Below are positions 1-11,739 of a DNA stretch of 64,000 bases, piece by piece. Under the pieces are notes generated by a model that had not been told where the DNA came from, made no database searches, and was given only the letters and a program-made list of their open reading frames with translations. The number at the start of each line of letters is the position of its first letter. The stretch's first letter is position 1. A program made the position numbers and the translations under genes. The DNA comes from Anastrepha obliqua (lineage: Eukaryota > Arthropoda > Insecta > Diptera > Tephritidae): NCBI RefSeq assembly GCF_027943255.1, contig NC_072895.1, positions 79,424,001 through 79,488,000 of the forward strand, written 5' to 3'.

Positions 1-42
1 GTGCACATCCCTATTCTCACACACCCACTGCTCGACTTGTAG

Positions 43-3000
43 GTGCTCCTAAATCATTTGGGATTACACGAACTTTTTCCATCGACCGCTCTAAATCAAC
101 TGGGTGGGCACTTACTCTGCGGACAAGCTGCGCCCACACAGAATCTCTGCCTGCTGCTTACCTTTCTCTCAGTGGGATTCAGCGACTACGAAATGGATCG
201 CGTGAGTATAAATTTAAACTTACTCCTAGTTTTATAGATATTTTTTTAGAGTTAAAATATTGTCAAAATCCAGCACAATGAAGCACCTACATATGTATGT
301 ATGTACATATGTATGCACACTTTTGCATCAATACATACACACACCAAAGACACTTAAACGTTACAAAAAGTATTATGCCCAGTCTGAAAATATTCGAGTT
401 TCTTTTGTCTATTTTTTAGCCAACTATCCACTTCATTTAATTTCTTTTTGTGCGGTTGCATGCGAGAAAGTTTTCAGAATTTGCATTTTTATGCATCTAA
501 CTTTGAAGTGTTTTGCAACCTATGGTATGGATGCATTTTGGTAAAGAGAAAAAGGCAGAAAAAGAAAGATATGGAAAAGTTTTTTGACTAAGAACTTCAT
601 TAAAATACAAAGAGCAGCTCTTTAGTAGCCTCAGAATAGTAGATACATATGTAGGTACATATATTTATTTTGAAATATATATTGTAATTGATATTAAAAA
701 CCACAACATCATGCAATAGCGGAGGTATGTAAATGTGGCCACACTAGGACTGCTTCCCAAATTTAGCTTAATAACTTTTTAGTTTTTGGTCGCACTCGAC
801 AGGCAATAGCAAACCTCTGAATGCCTGAATGTATTTCTGCCATAAAGAAGCTCCTCAGAAAAAACCATCTGCCACTCGGAGGCGACATAAAACAGTTTTT
901 TTGAACAACATGAAGGCCCACGTAACAAAATGGAGGAAGAGCTCGGCCAAACATATAAAAAAATAATTCTTATAATATAAATAAACGATAAATGTGGCTT
1001 TGCTTATTTAAAACTTAGGTTGTGTATACCCTCTACTCAAATATGAACGAGACGTTATCAATAAAACGGTCCGCGGATGACATATGGCAAAATTAAATTT
1101 TTTGTTTTTTGGTAGGATTGTTATAAGCTTACATGGCAAATTTCAGCGTGATATGTCACATAGTTTGTTTTCTGTGCTACTGTAAACAAGTCAAGCTCAA
1201 GTGTGTTCTTCGAATTTAACGATGGAAATTCAAGTTGAACAAAGAATTTGTTTGAAATCTTGTTATTCCAACAAACTTTCGGCTTCAGACGCCTTAAAAA
1301 TGTTGCAGACAACCTATGAGGACTCTGCTCTATCGCGTGCACGTGTTTTCCAGTGGTACAAATTGTTCAAAGAGGGCCGTACCTCAACCCAAAAAACCAC
1401 GCCAAAGTCGCTCAAAAATTAAGGTTATGCTGACTGTTTTTTTTTCGATTACGAAGGTGTGGTGCACTCGGAGTTCCTTCCGCAAGGCCGATCGGTTAAC
1501 GCTGAATATTATTTAGACGTTTTAAAGCGTTTGCGCGAGAACATTCGTCTTAAAAGGAAGGAATTGTGGGACAACTAGTCATGGTTCTTGCATCTCACGA
1601 TAATGCACCAGCTCACACATCACGTCTTGTTCGCGATTATTTGAACAAAAATAATGTTAATATCGTTCCGCAAGCACCGTATTCGCCTGATATGACTCCA
1701 TGTAACTTTTTCCTGTTTCCCAAGCTCAAGTTGCCGCTCCGTGGAAAACATTTTGAGACAATTGAAGTCATAAAAGAGAATTCGAAGAACACACTCGAGC
1801 GTGACTTGTTTACAGTAGCACAGAAAACAAACTATGTGACATATCACGCTAAAATTTGCCATGTAAGCTTATAACAGTCCTACAAAAAACAAAAAAATTA
1901 TTTTTGCCATATGTCATCCGTGGACCGTTTTATTGATAACGTCTCGCTCATACTTGAGCAGAAGGTACATTTTAAAAATGTTGGTAGACAAAAATTGCTT
2001 GGACGGCAACCATGACCATGACGCATCCACCTTCAGGCGTATTCCATAGCACAATTAGTACTCGTAATCGAACAATTTAGACTCGGTTTCAGAAATTTGA
2101 TTGTTGACAATCAGTATTTGAGAAAATTTATTTGCTATAATCAATAATTAATTGATTACTTTTTTATTGTTTTATGAAATTATTAAAAACTATTATTTTT
2201 GATCACATTTTGTTTGAAAACTATGTATGTATAATATATTTTTGTTTTAAATTTTGTCTCCATTTAATTTTTTTTATTTTTCACATTTTGGATAGATGGA
2301 AAATTTTGAAAAAAAATTCTGATCAAGTTTTCTCAACCCTTTCTTTGGTACTTGAGATGCCAATATTAGCGGAAAATGGTGATCCCGGAACTTCGGAATA
2401 TTTTTAATGTAGTAGGGTGCCCTATTTAGTACCCATTTGTAATATTTCATTTTATTTTTTTAGGGTTTTAATTTTTTAGAAGGGTTAAAAATATTCAAAA
2501 ATAATACAAACCCGTTTGCAAATTCAAATCCATTTTTAAAACTGTTAAAAGTCGAAAGCACGTGCAGAGGTACATTTACTCAAATCGTCATAACTTTTGC
2601 AAATATTAAGCCTTGGCGATAAAATTTGGTAGGAATATTAATCACGGATGTGGCAACCTACAAAAAAATCTGAAATCAGTTGACTTAGAGCGTCACCTGG
2701 CGGTTGTTCAGGGAATTTTCGATCAAGGTGGTATACAAATGGACGTTATAAAAGATTCTGTTCCTTTTTTTATCAAGAAGGAGTATTAAATTTTACTAAG
2801 GTATGCAAAATTTTTTAAATCTGGTAATACTTTTAATTTATTTCCGTAAGATAAATGTGTTAATTGTTATTTTTAATTGTTTTATAGAACCACTAAACCT
2901 GTAATGAAATTATTTCTGTTGCAAATTATTTACTTGCTAATACCTTTTTAATCATTTAATAAGTTGTTTTACAAATTAATTGATCAACGTCCGACTCTAC

Positions 3001-6000
3001 TGGGAGAGAGAAACAGGTGATTTTTACGATTTACTTGCAGAAATTTCTTTACTCACAGTCATGTTATTTCGATTAAAATAAAAGCGGAACTAAAAGTGCT
3101 TACGGAAGAACAAGAAATGACAATAAGACAAATTCCTGTGCTATGTAAACATATGAACTAAGCACTTGTAGAAAAATATCAACTCTCTGTAGGTTTTTTG
3201 CACTCAAATCTAAATGGCAATAAAATTGTGAATTTGTGCCAACAAAAGAAGAACGGAAACTGCCAGGAAAGCTCTAGTGTAAACGGAAGCGGATATGAAA
3301 ACGAGAAGTTCACTTTGAAACCCCAGCAGAACAATCCTGGCTAGTGAAAAAAATTGCTGGTTAAGCACTAGTACAATTCCACCAAATCTGAACCAATTTA
3401 ATTCTTACAAAGCACGAAATACGTATGTGGGTTAGAAGTACAAGTGTTCTGACACATTCTGTATAAAAGATATCTAAATTACGGAGGAACCTAAGTATTA
3501 GGGATATGAAAGCAAATGTGCTCGAGGAGAAATAGAGAGTTAATTACACCCATTATTATGTCGAGGAGTGAGAAGAGAGTGAAAGAAATAGTACATAATT
3601 ATCCCACTTTGAAGGTATTTCACGTTCTCTTCTATATGGGGGAATGGGTCAGCTAAGTTCAATGAGCGAAGAGCAAAGCATACACACATTTTTTAAACAC
3701 CTTCTAGCCTATGGGGATGGCACTCAATACAATAGCTCAATAGGTAGCTTAGGGCGCACTGACGTCGTGAATAACTTAAGAGTCTATGGATCCTTGAAAT
3801 CGGGGCTAAATCGGTGAATAAAGGTAATCACTAAGCATCACTTAATAATAGAGTAGTTTAGGTAGCTATTAAAAGGAAGTTTCGAGTCAAAAACCACTCC
3901 AATTTTGGTTATCTTGAATAGTCGAATAAGAGGTAGGGATAACGACATGTAATTTAGAGATGGTCCTATGAGAAAAGTTAATCATATTCAGCTGTAAGCC
4001 ATTCGTATGACACTAATCTAAGATATTGTCGAGTTTAGATTAAATCTTAACGGATTCGAAATGATTTGAACCGATAGAATAAATATTATATACAAATCAT
4101 CAGTATACAATAGAAATTTAGTGTAAGAAAAAAGGAACCGAAATACTCCTAGGTAGTCAGCCTGGCCAAAGTTCTGAAATAGCTTGAATGCGTGCAGCAA
4201 CAACGACTACATAGTATGTAATTACGTTGAGGTAGCACTGATTTAAAATAAAAATTTTGAATACAAAGCCACATTGGCCAACTTAGAAACCAAAATTGAG
4301 TGGCAAACTTTGTCAAAAGCTTCTCGTCGTTTACAGCCGACACACAAAGCTCGGAAAATGTTGATAAATTTGTGACATATCTGCCAGACATTAAACCATT
4401 TTGGTTCTCGAAAATCAAACATTTGAATGTGTTTGACAATTGACTCAAATAACTTTCAAGTCGACAACTTGGCGACAGGCCTGTAGTTAGCAACATTTTT
4501 TGAATGTTGTATAAGTACAAAGATTATTCGCATAGGAGCATCGACTTCGCCAGCACTTCTTCGAGAATGGAGCAGCCAGGCTATAGGATCGGGAAACTAG
4601 CTCTTAATTACTGAAAATGCCAATTTGAGTCAATGGTATGCGACAATGTTTACCCACTTTTTTTTGACTGAAATTAAAGGCGTGTGCCTAAACGAACTAT
4701 GCCTGGTGTAAACAACAGATATTTTGCAAGTTAAATTCGGAGATTGTCTCTCAACTCCCTTGGCCATGTCAATTCGCCGCATCGTACAGGGTTTGATCGA
4801 AAAGTAATGAGCCTTCCCGCGTGGAGCGTCTGCCAAGCGATCAACCGAATCGGCTGGTGAGGGAAAATGATCGTTGGACCTTCCCCTTTCACTAGAAACC
4901 GGTCCCAGTTCGCTGGCACCAGCGGTGCAGTCAACATCGCTCCGCGCGTGAAAGCTGTTTTAAAAGTGTGTTAGGATTTTGCAACGTTACTCGATCAAAT
5001 TTTGCGTAAAGCTAAACAAAACGAGTACCGAAATCATTGGGCTACTCAAGGAGGCTTACGGGGTCCAATCTCTGTCCAGTGCCCAGTTAAAACGGTGGCA
5101 CAAGTCCTTCAAGGAAAGCCGGGAGGACGTCGAAGGCGAACAGCGATCTGGAAGGTCTTCGACGACGCAAACACACGAAGATGTGAACCGGGTTCGTGAA
5201 TTTTTGAACATTGACCGTCGTGCTAGTCTACGTGAGATCAGTGAAGAGTTAAATTTAACTTATTACAATGTGCGGAAAATCGTGACCGGAAAACTTGAAA
5301 TGCGCAAAGTGTGCCAAATTGGTTCCAAAGGTTATGACTGATGAACAAAAGCAATTGCGTGTGAAAAAGAATCGTGAAGTATTGGAAAGTGACGAACAGG
5401 ATAATACTTTAGACAATTGTATCACAGGAGATGAAACCTGGTGCTTTGAGTACGATCCTGAGGGCAAGAGAGAGAGAGTGCTGAGTGGCGCACGAGCCAG
5501 TGCAAAATCCTAACACACTTTTAAAACAGTTTTCACGCGCGGAGCGATGTTGACTGCCCCGCTGTTGCCAACGAACTGGGACCGATTTCTAGTGAAAGGG
5601 GAAGGTCCAACGATCATTTTCCCTTACCAGCCGATTCGGTGGATCGCTTGGCAGACGCTCCGCGCGGGAAGGCTCATTACTTTTCAATCAAACCCTGTAT
5701 ATTCGATTTAGGTGCATTCAAAATTTTAAGGGATGTACTGAAAGAAATATCAGACAGACATTCAGCGTCTTAAAGTGAAATTGGCCGAGCCAAAATCGTC
5801 AAACAAGCCTTGAAACTTTCAATAAGGTACTGGAAATTTGGTTTGGCAAATTCCGCGAGAAGCACAAAATCATATCTCATGAAACACGGGCTCACCATTT
5901 ATGTATCTAATACTTCTAGCGTAGTTTATATATAAAATATATATAAAAATATCCAGGGCCAGCTACCAAGTTACTTATATTGTTCCTTTTGTGCACTATT

Positions 6001-9000
6001 AATATCTGAATTTACTATTATTGGGGAAATATAAGCGTCAAGGCTCGTGAAGTTCCTAAGGGAAAACTAACTATCCTACAATTGTGTAGTGTAAAGGTAA
6101 ACTTCAAGGGTGATGCAAATCTTTGACAGATTAATTTTTGTTTTTGTTTTCTTCTACTTGCTCATGGAACGATTTTCAATTAAACAACACGTAAAAGTGT
6201 TCCAAAAGTTTAGTCGTTCTGGAAGAAGTACATTTCGTAAATTCCGCGATTTTTTCGGTCAACATTCACCTAACCGGCTAAGTTAAATGCGTCGAAACCC
6301 CTCATTTGGGGTGGTCCAATGACCACCTAGATCTTGAGAATTGACATAATTGAACTTCTTTCTCTGAAAGGACGAAGAAAGTGTGGTCCATGCCAATAAA
6401 CCCAATCTTATGATATACATATATTATATATACATATAATTGGCGCTTAAATCCTTTTTGGGTGCCAAATTCCTTCTTCTAATATATTTGTGACGTGCGT
6501 CTTAGTGTTCTTCCACAAATGGAGGGACCTACAGTTTTAAGCCGACAGCGAATGGCAGATGGTTTTTATGAGGAGCTTTTTCATGCCAGAAATTCACTCG
6601 GAGGCTTACCTGCCTAGGGGCGACCTCTAACAGAAAAAACGTTTTCTATCATTTGTGTTCCAGCCCGGGGTTTCGAAACCTGGGTACTACCGAATGATAG
6701 TCACGCACCAACCTATTCGGCTACAGCGGCCACCATAAATGATTAAGTTATGGATTTCAATGTGTGCATCGTGTGTTGCCAGAAGAATTGTGATGGCATT
6801 TTTATGGATATTTTATTTCATACATAAATGCCATAGACTAAAAAGCAAGATGAAGTAAAAAAAATCATTTCGAAATATTTTACAGCCTTTTATTTATAAA
6901 TGAAAATCTGCGGTCTTTATTAATCACCCTGTATAATATTTATAAATAAATCGTGGCTTAAAAAATTATGAATTTCAGTCGACTCAGAAATATTTTTTAT
7001 TTTCGTTTTTTTTTTCATTTTTTTTTTCATTTTCACAATATCATAATTGGCTTTATAACCATCAACTTCCTGAGCTGCAGTCCATTTTTTATGTAGGTAT
7101 AAGTGTATCATGCTACAGTTTAACAAAATTTGATTTTCATTTCACAGAATCTTTTTCCTCGCATTTTTGAGACGACTCCGGCTGGTATATCGCGCAAACA
7201 ATTTCAACACTTTGGTCAACTTATTAAGTCAGGTAATCGAAATAAAAACAAATCAATCAGAATGTTTTTGCCAATGAGTTATGGTCATCTATTTTTTGCC
7301 ACTTTAAAAATTTTATATTGTAATATATGTAGTTTTATATGTATATATGTACATATCACATATACTCGTAGTGCCACCGCATTTTGTCGTTTTTTAAGTA
7401 GTGGAATGGAAGTCGATGAAAAACTGATGTAGCTTTAGAGTCGCTCATTCCTTATATGAAAATAAATTAATAATATTAAAAAAATCCCCATACTCATACT
7501 TAAGGGGTTATATACCTTGTGGTCCGGTGAAATTAGCGAAAGTTGGGTTTTTTTTAAAGATATGTAGCAATAATTTTATTGTATAAAAGTTTTTATTATT
7601 AGATATTACAATGTTTAAAGAAAAAAAAAGGCTTTGTTTGTGTAAAAATATTTAAAAATGGCGGAGTTATGGCGTTTTCCCCCAAGACCCTTTTTTTGGA
7701 AGAGGCTTGCGGTGGACGCGATTCAAGTCCACCAAGTCAACTGAAATCAAAAAATCGAAAAGATTTCATTAGTATAGGGTTATATCTTCTTAGTGAACGA
7801 TCAATATATTAAATATTTTGATTTTTGTGAAAATAGGAACATGTTTTTAAAAAACTCCACTTCTACAGTCCTAAAATTGGCATTAAAAAATTCATATCTG
7901 CAAAATAAAAATTTATACATAAAAAGTTGATCGTTCACTAAGAGGCGACATCAATTACGAACAATTTAAAAAAAAATTATAAAAATCGGTTGAATACTTT
8001 TTTTGCAATCGCGTCCACCGCAAAAGCATTTTTGGAAAAACACGTTTTTGAGATAATCGCGTTTAAAGTTTCAAGTTTAGTTACGTTACGTTGTGACGAC
8101 GCACAATTTAAAACGCTGTAACTTTCGATCTATTGCTCAGATCTCTATGAAATTTTTGGAAAATGTTCTCAAGGGATTGTACTTTACGATAAAGAAATAA
8201 AATTTATTTTGATTTTTTTGAAAAACACAAGGTATATAACCCCTTAAGACTAAATTTTTTTTTAATTAGAGTCCAGCTTGTCACTTTCCTCGATAATGGC
8301 TGCTTAGAATTCCTTCACGATATTACACATATATCTTTTTCTGCATATATGGTACAAATGTATATCGCACACAAGAGTTCCCCCGATATATTTTCCACTG
8401 GATTAGCATCTGAGGAGCATGCCGGCTATACAAGTAAATTAATTGAATTCGCTGTCATCCACTGCTTTATTTGTCTACTTGTCTCGTTCAAATATTCAAT
8501 TGTTCTTATGGTTGAAGCACCTTCTTCTGTTCGAAGAAAGATGGAACTTTATGCTATGTCTATGCCGTCGTTAAGCTCATACAGCTCAATAGCCTGTCAT
8601 ACTCATACAGCCTGTGATACTCGCCAACGGGCAAAAGTCCGAAAATCTTCCATAGAATCTTTCTCTCAAACACTCCAAGTGACGCCTCATCCGATATTGT
8701 CATTGTCAAAGCTTCATCGCCATAAGGTAGGACGGGGATGATGAGAGCTTTGTAGAGCGTTAGTTTGGTGCATCGTGAGAGGACTTTACTACTCTCAGAA
8801 AGAAACTCTCTGTTGGATTTTAATGCTGATTCGTGAAAAGAATGCTGGTTCCATAAAGTTTGAAGCAATTCGGAATGGGTTTGGTCACAGTTCGGGAAAT
8901 TTGTATTCAATTCCTCTTAATCAGCTTTCTTTTTCGTCCGTCGTTTTTCTTAGTGCCATAGGTCTACGGATCTTTTAAAGAATTGATTTCCCATCAGTAA

Positions 9001-9620
9001 GTCCACCCAATTTACAACGCAATGACATTAACTTCCAAACTGCCTCTTTTCGAATTCCCGTAACGCTTTTTTCTGTAATCATTTCTTAACTAAATTATTA
9101 TTTATAGTCTTTAAGGCAAAATAACCTAGAATTTCGATGAAATATTTGCGAATGAAAGTCCAGCACACAGGAAAAGTAGAAGACATATTTCATACTCATA
9201 TAAGAAAAATTACATCCTAGTGTGGAATTATTTAACCTTTGTTGGTGTCTTTTAGGCAAATTCCAGCAATATGATTACAATTCGAAAAGTGAAAACATGC
9301 GCCATTACAAAAGCAAAACACCACCGCAATATAATCTACGAAACGTCCGCGTTCCACTGCACCTATTTTTTGGCACACGTGATTTACTTATGACCAAAGA
9401 GGTGAGTTGATAAGCGTTAACAAAATTCATACAACTCATTTTCTTTTTTTCTTTCCAAATCCCCAAGGACGTCTTGCGTCTCACCAGGAAGCTGCAGAAT
9501 TCGAACTATACTTTACATGAACTACGCGGCTTCAATCACATAGATCTTTTATACTCAACAGTTGCGCCGCGACTTATTTACAAGCAGATTATTAATGATT
9601 TAAAGCACTCATATTCCTAA
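43..9620 (+). CDS. Acid lipase (lysosomal/gastric lipase family), 3' half of gene, four exons
   Basis: Exons 43-201, 7148-7232, 9256-9401 and 9468-9620 (stop TAA 9618-9620) join in phase 0/1/0 to give the last 180 residues of an alpha/beta-hydrolase lipase. Each junction has AG/GT sites (acceptors ending TTGTAG, TTTCACAG, CTTTTAG, CCCCAAG; donors GTGAGT, GTAATC, GTGAGT). Family signatures seen: ELFPS and CGQAAPTQNLC in exon 1, ETTPAGISRKQFQHFGQ in exon 2, QQYDY in exon 3. FFGTRDLL carries the expected catalytic Asp and GFNHIDLLYS the catalytic His. The nucleophile-Ser elbow lies in upstream exons outside the window, so the gene is cut by the window edge. By family, it hydrolyses cholesteryl esters or triglycerides in lysosome or gut lumen. 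The first visible intron (6.9 kb) is unusually large because of inserted transposons. Which paralogue (Lip3-like or other) cannot be decided. Confidence 0.88.
202..786 (+). other. Lipase intron, 5' part, no feature
   Basis: Starts at donor GTGAGT. AT-rich intronic sequence with short TATG/TACA runs (about 290-320 and 645-665). No coding potential or recognised repeat. Confidence 0.6.
790..985 (+). repeat. tRNA-derived SINE, 5'-truncated copy
   Basis: Shares with other copies in the window the blocks CGACAGGCAATAGCAAACCT, TTTCTGCCAT, AAGCTCCTC, ACCATCTGCCACTCGGAG and GAGCTCGGCCAAACA. The tRNA-like 5' head (A and B boxes) is missing. It lies inside the lipase intron. Confidence 0.7.
1029..1965 (+). 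mobile_element. Internally deleted mariner with ~190 bp terminal inverted repeats
   Basis: Element of 937 bp flanked by TA (1027-1028 and 1966-1967). The first ~190 bp are the inverted complement of the last ~185 bp with few mismatches (both arms contain GACGTTATCAATAAAACGGT and TGTGCTACTGTAAACAAGTC). Between the arms, plus strand: a mariner transposase N-terminus (1220-1380; ALSRARVFQWYKLFKEGR, helix-turn-helix region), then a jump to the catalytic half (FDYEGVVHSEFLPQGRSVN at about 1445; HDNAPAHTSRLVRDYL and APYSPDMTPCNFFLFPKLK at 1590-1740). The reading frame is broken and the stretch between the two halves is lost, so it is non-autonomous. Typical mariners are ~1.3 kb with ~30 bp TIRs, so the long arms stand out. 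Confidence 0.85.
1966..3640. other. Lipase intron, unassigned AT-rich DNA
   Basis: AT-rich. No ORF here shows a recognisable domain and no TIR pairs were found. It may be old repeat debris. Confidence 0.5.
3640..4620 (-). mobile_element. Degenerate LINE reverse-transcriptase fragment (jockey-like)
   Basis: On the minus strand the fragments NYRPVAKLST, FESIV, NGLMSGR, REAFDKVCHSI and, further on, YTDDLYIIF appear in the order expected of a jockey-like non-LTR reverse transcriptase (the Y-x-DD box among them). The frame is broken by several stops and shifts. It sits antisense to the lipase gene in its intron. Confidence 0.6.
4787..5697 (+). mobile_element. Internally deleted mariner with 197 bp terminal inverted repeats
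   Basis: 911 bp between TA dinucleotides (4785-4786, 5698-5699). The arms 4787-4983 and 5501-5697 are almost perfect inverted repeats that start CAGGGTTTGAT and end in GTGTTAGGATTTTGCA. Inside, plus strand from 4982: a transposase N-terminus (RYSIKFCVKLNKT, SSAQLKRWHKSFKESRED, EQRSGRSS) with one frameshift near 5300, then KKNREVLESDEQDN and TGDETWCFEYDPEGK carrying the first catalytic Asp. It then runs straight into the right arm, so the C-terminal two thirds of the catalytic domain are gone. A second arm of the same family is at 60994-61189. Confidence 0.87.
6160..6405 (+). pseudogene. Remnant of a DUF4817-type mariner-like transposase
   Basis: 6165-6285 reads MERFSIKQHVKVFQKFSRSG and continues with FRKFRDFFGQHSPN, the N-terminal domain typical of this insect transposase group. 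About 60 bp later PPRS, LNFFL and HANKPNL follow with stops between them, matching the usual PPRSCDLTPLDFFLWG...YANKP part of the C-terminus. The centre is deleted and the rest is broken. Confidence 0.65.
6430..6736 (-). repeat. tRNA-derived SINE, near full length
   Basis: Reads on the minus strand from 6736. It has an A-box-like TAGCCGAATAGG, a short stem resembling a tRNA, a B-box-like GGTTTCGAAACCC, the SINE body (TCGGAGTGAATTTCTGGC..., complement of TGGCAGATGG) and a terminal CGCCAATTATATGTATAT. The A and B boxes are the internal RNA polymerase III promoter of tRNA-derived SINEs. It is inserted in the lipase intron opposite to the gene. Confidence 0.75.
7504..8244. mobile_element. TTAA-flanked non-autonomous DNA element 1 (piggyBac-like MITE)
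   Basis: 741 bp between TTAA duplications (7500-7503 and 8245-8248). The terminal inverted repeat is GGGGTTATATACCTTGTG at the left and its complement at the right (CACAAGGTATATAACCCC). No ORF. Four elements of this type and size occur in the window. TTAA duplication is the hallmark of the piggyBac superfamily. It lies in the lipase intron between exons 2 and 3. Confidence 0.78.
8540..8910 (-). mobile_element. LINE C-terminal fragment
   Basis: Minus-strand reading gives KLTLYKALIIPVLPYGDEAL, then MTISDEASLGVFERKILWKI, the region just after the reverse-transcriptase domain in several non-LTR elements. It is truncated on both sides and frameshifted downstream. The clade is uncertain. Confidence 0.55.
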
Positions 9621-10120
9621 AAATTCACTAATGTTTTTTGTAAAATGAAACAAAGAATCAGATCTTACTGCCATTGAGCTGTGGTACGTTATGTAGATTT
9701 CAGTAAGCTAAAAACTTGATTTAACTGCCTAGTCGTAATTTAATTGTAATGAAATTAATTGTAATTGGGAAGAAATTATATTTACATTTTTATATAAGAT
9801 TGGATATTTTATGGGGTCCAAAAATACATCGTAAGAAGCATTTTATGTTTTGTTGCTTCCTAATACTTCTTTATTTTCTTCCACCAGTTCTCAAAAAAGC
9901 TCATTATTTTATTATTCATAAAAAGTGTAAAAAACATCAACTGTGTTGTTTCTTTCTTTCTCAAAAAAAACCCCCATTGCTGCCCAAAAAGCAATTAAAC
10001 AATCAAACGACTTTAATCTGCAGTTGATTCTCAGCTGCCGCAGTATTTCAGAAGTTATTTCGCGTCGAAAGAGTTGTTTGAAAACATGTAAATACGGGCC
10101 AATAACGTCGGATCCTTTTA
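9621..10120. other. Intergenic DNA downstream of the lipase gene
   Basis: AT-rich sequence after the lipase stop, which should include the 3' UTR. No gene or repeat recognised. Confidence 0.5.
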
Positions 10121-10121
10121 A

Positions 10122-10460
10122 CTCACTTTTACCTTTACCTTTACTTTTACTCATACTTTCACTGTTACCTTTACTTTTACCTTTACCTTTACTTTTACTT
10201 TTACTTTTACTTTTACTTTTACTTTTACTTTTACTTTTACTTTTACTTTTACCTTTACTTTTACTTTTACTCATACTTTTACTCTTACCTTTACTTTTAC
10301 CTTTACCTTTACTTTTACTTTTACTTTTACTTTTACTTTTACTTTTACTTTTACTTTTACTTTTACTTTTACTTTTACTTTTACTTTTACTTTTACTTTC
10401 ACTTTTACTTTTACGTTTACTTTTACCTTTACTTTTACCTTCACTTTTACTTTTACTTAG
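10122..10460. repeat. Hexanucleotide satellite (TTTTAC)n
   Basis: About 340 bp made of the 6-mer TTTTAC with interspersed TTTACC, TTTCAC and CTCATA variants. The 6-bp period leaves long open frames on both strands (Lys-Ser repeats on minus, Leu-rich on plus). These are artefacts of the repeat, not evidence of a gene. Confidence 0.9.
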
Positions 10461-10605
10461 GAGAGTGGGCTTATAAGAAAACATGCGATTAGAATTGTGC
10501 GGGGTATCTTTACATGATGGGTAAAAAGGGGAATTCGCTTCGGCTGCTGGGTTTCACTAATTCTCCGAAAATTTGTGGCAAACAAATAGCTGTGTACCAC
10601 TCAGA

Positions 10606-10870
10606 ATAGACTGTTTTAAGTAGCTCTAGTGGTACAGGTGCGACATGACCAAATTCTCCCAAAAAACAGGCGACCAGTTACTTTGAGGTGATTCTTCCAC
10701 GAAGAACTTTTCTGGGATTAAGCTCGTCTTGCGTTTATCCTGGATGCGTCCTCTGTTACGACCTCGTAGTTGTGCTTTGAACCACCACGGTTGAATTTTA
10801 ACATTTCTGTACACCAATCGACACTAACCCTTTTTTGTAAATAGTGCTTTTTTTTGGACATTACCATGGC
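10606..10870 (-). pseudogene. Mariner-like transposase remnant
   Basis: The minus strand reads RVSVDWCTEMLKFNRGGSKH, then YEVVTED, then (frame-shifted) KVLRGRITSK and LVACFLGEFGHVAPVPLE. This is the order found around the first catalytic Asp of mariner transposases (DWC-EML-x-DRGASK...VTGDE). Stops and shifts make it non-functional. No TIRs found. Confidence 0.6.
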
Positions 10871-11319
10871 AGCCGGTTCTACGATAGCGGAATAACTCTG
10901 GTTTTCCCCGATTAAGGGCTGCCGCCCCATTAAACTGGCCCTGTCTAGTGGACCGTACCTTAACACTCATCTATCGTCACAGGAGCAATCCTACGCAGCA
11001 AGTCTGTTCCAAATACTTCTCTTCAGGACTGGTATCGAGCCCAACCTTGGCTCCACCCGAACTCCACCTCAGTTAGGTGTAAAAAGTGCAACAGGTAGTG
11101 CCGCCTCAAGAGCCTCGTGTTGCTCCCGCCACCAGGCGGCCCCTGCCTCAACAGCTACATCCTCCAATGCCCCGACACTACAAACCGCCGCAACAAATCA
11201 AACCTTAACGACACTGTGCAGCATCGTCTTATCGATGAAGGCATCCACCGCAGGGACAGCTCGTTAGAATGTCAGGAAATAGCTGTCCGGTTGGACGATG
11301 CCGAGCTCGAAATATTCAA

Positions 11320-11405
11320 CATATATATATATATATATACCCCCCTCAGCAGACAATGGCAAACCTACGAATGTATGTAAAAAACTCCTCATAAAAAAAA
11401 CTGCC
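11320..11405 (+). repeat. SINE fragment inside the jockey-like LINE
   Basis: After an (AT)n run, CAGACAATGGCAAACCTACG and AACTCCTCATAAAAA match the body of the tRNA-derived SINE. Confidence 0.5.
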
Positions 11406-11739
11406 ATAAACACTCGGATAAACCGCGGACTTAACCAAAACCGCCCCTGCGAGAGGACAATCCTAGTAGCGCTGGATCTGAAGAAGGCTTTCAACACAGT
11501 CAGCCACTCCACGCTACTAGATGTCATTATACAGTAGGCACTCCCACCAGGGCTGAAAAGGTGGTCCATTTAAGGCAATTGGCCGGCCGGTTCTAAACTA
11601 TGCTGCGCCTGTCTGGTCGCCTGGAACTAATGATTCGCAGTGTACAAAGCTATAGACTTGTCAAAATACCGCCATTCGAACAGCGACCGGGTGCCTCCTG
11701 ATGTCGGCTATGTTCAGAAACGCATTATAATGCGCAGTA

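Noticed and set aside
260..544. 94-aa open frame in the lipase intron
   Set aside because: Low-complexity AT-rich translation, no domain, inside an intron.
9912..10484. 190-aa Lys/Ser-repeat open frame on minus and 177-aa Leu-rich frame on plus
   Set aside because: Both are products of the (TTTTAC)n hexamer array, whose period is a multiple of three. No start context, domain or exon signals.
11264..11569. 101-aa minus-strand frame
   Set aside because: Antisense to LINE endonuclease/RT text and to the SINE fragment.
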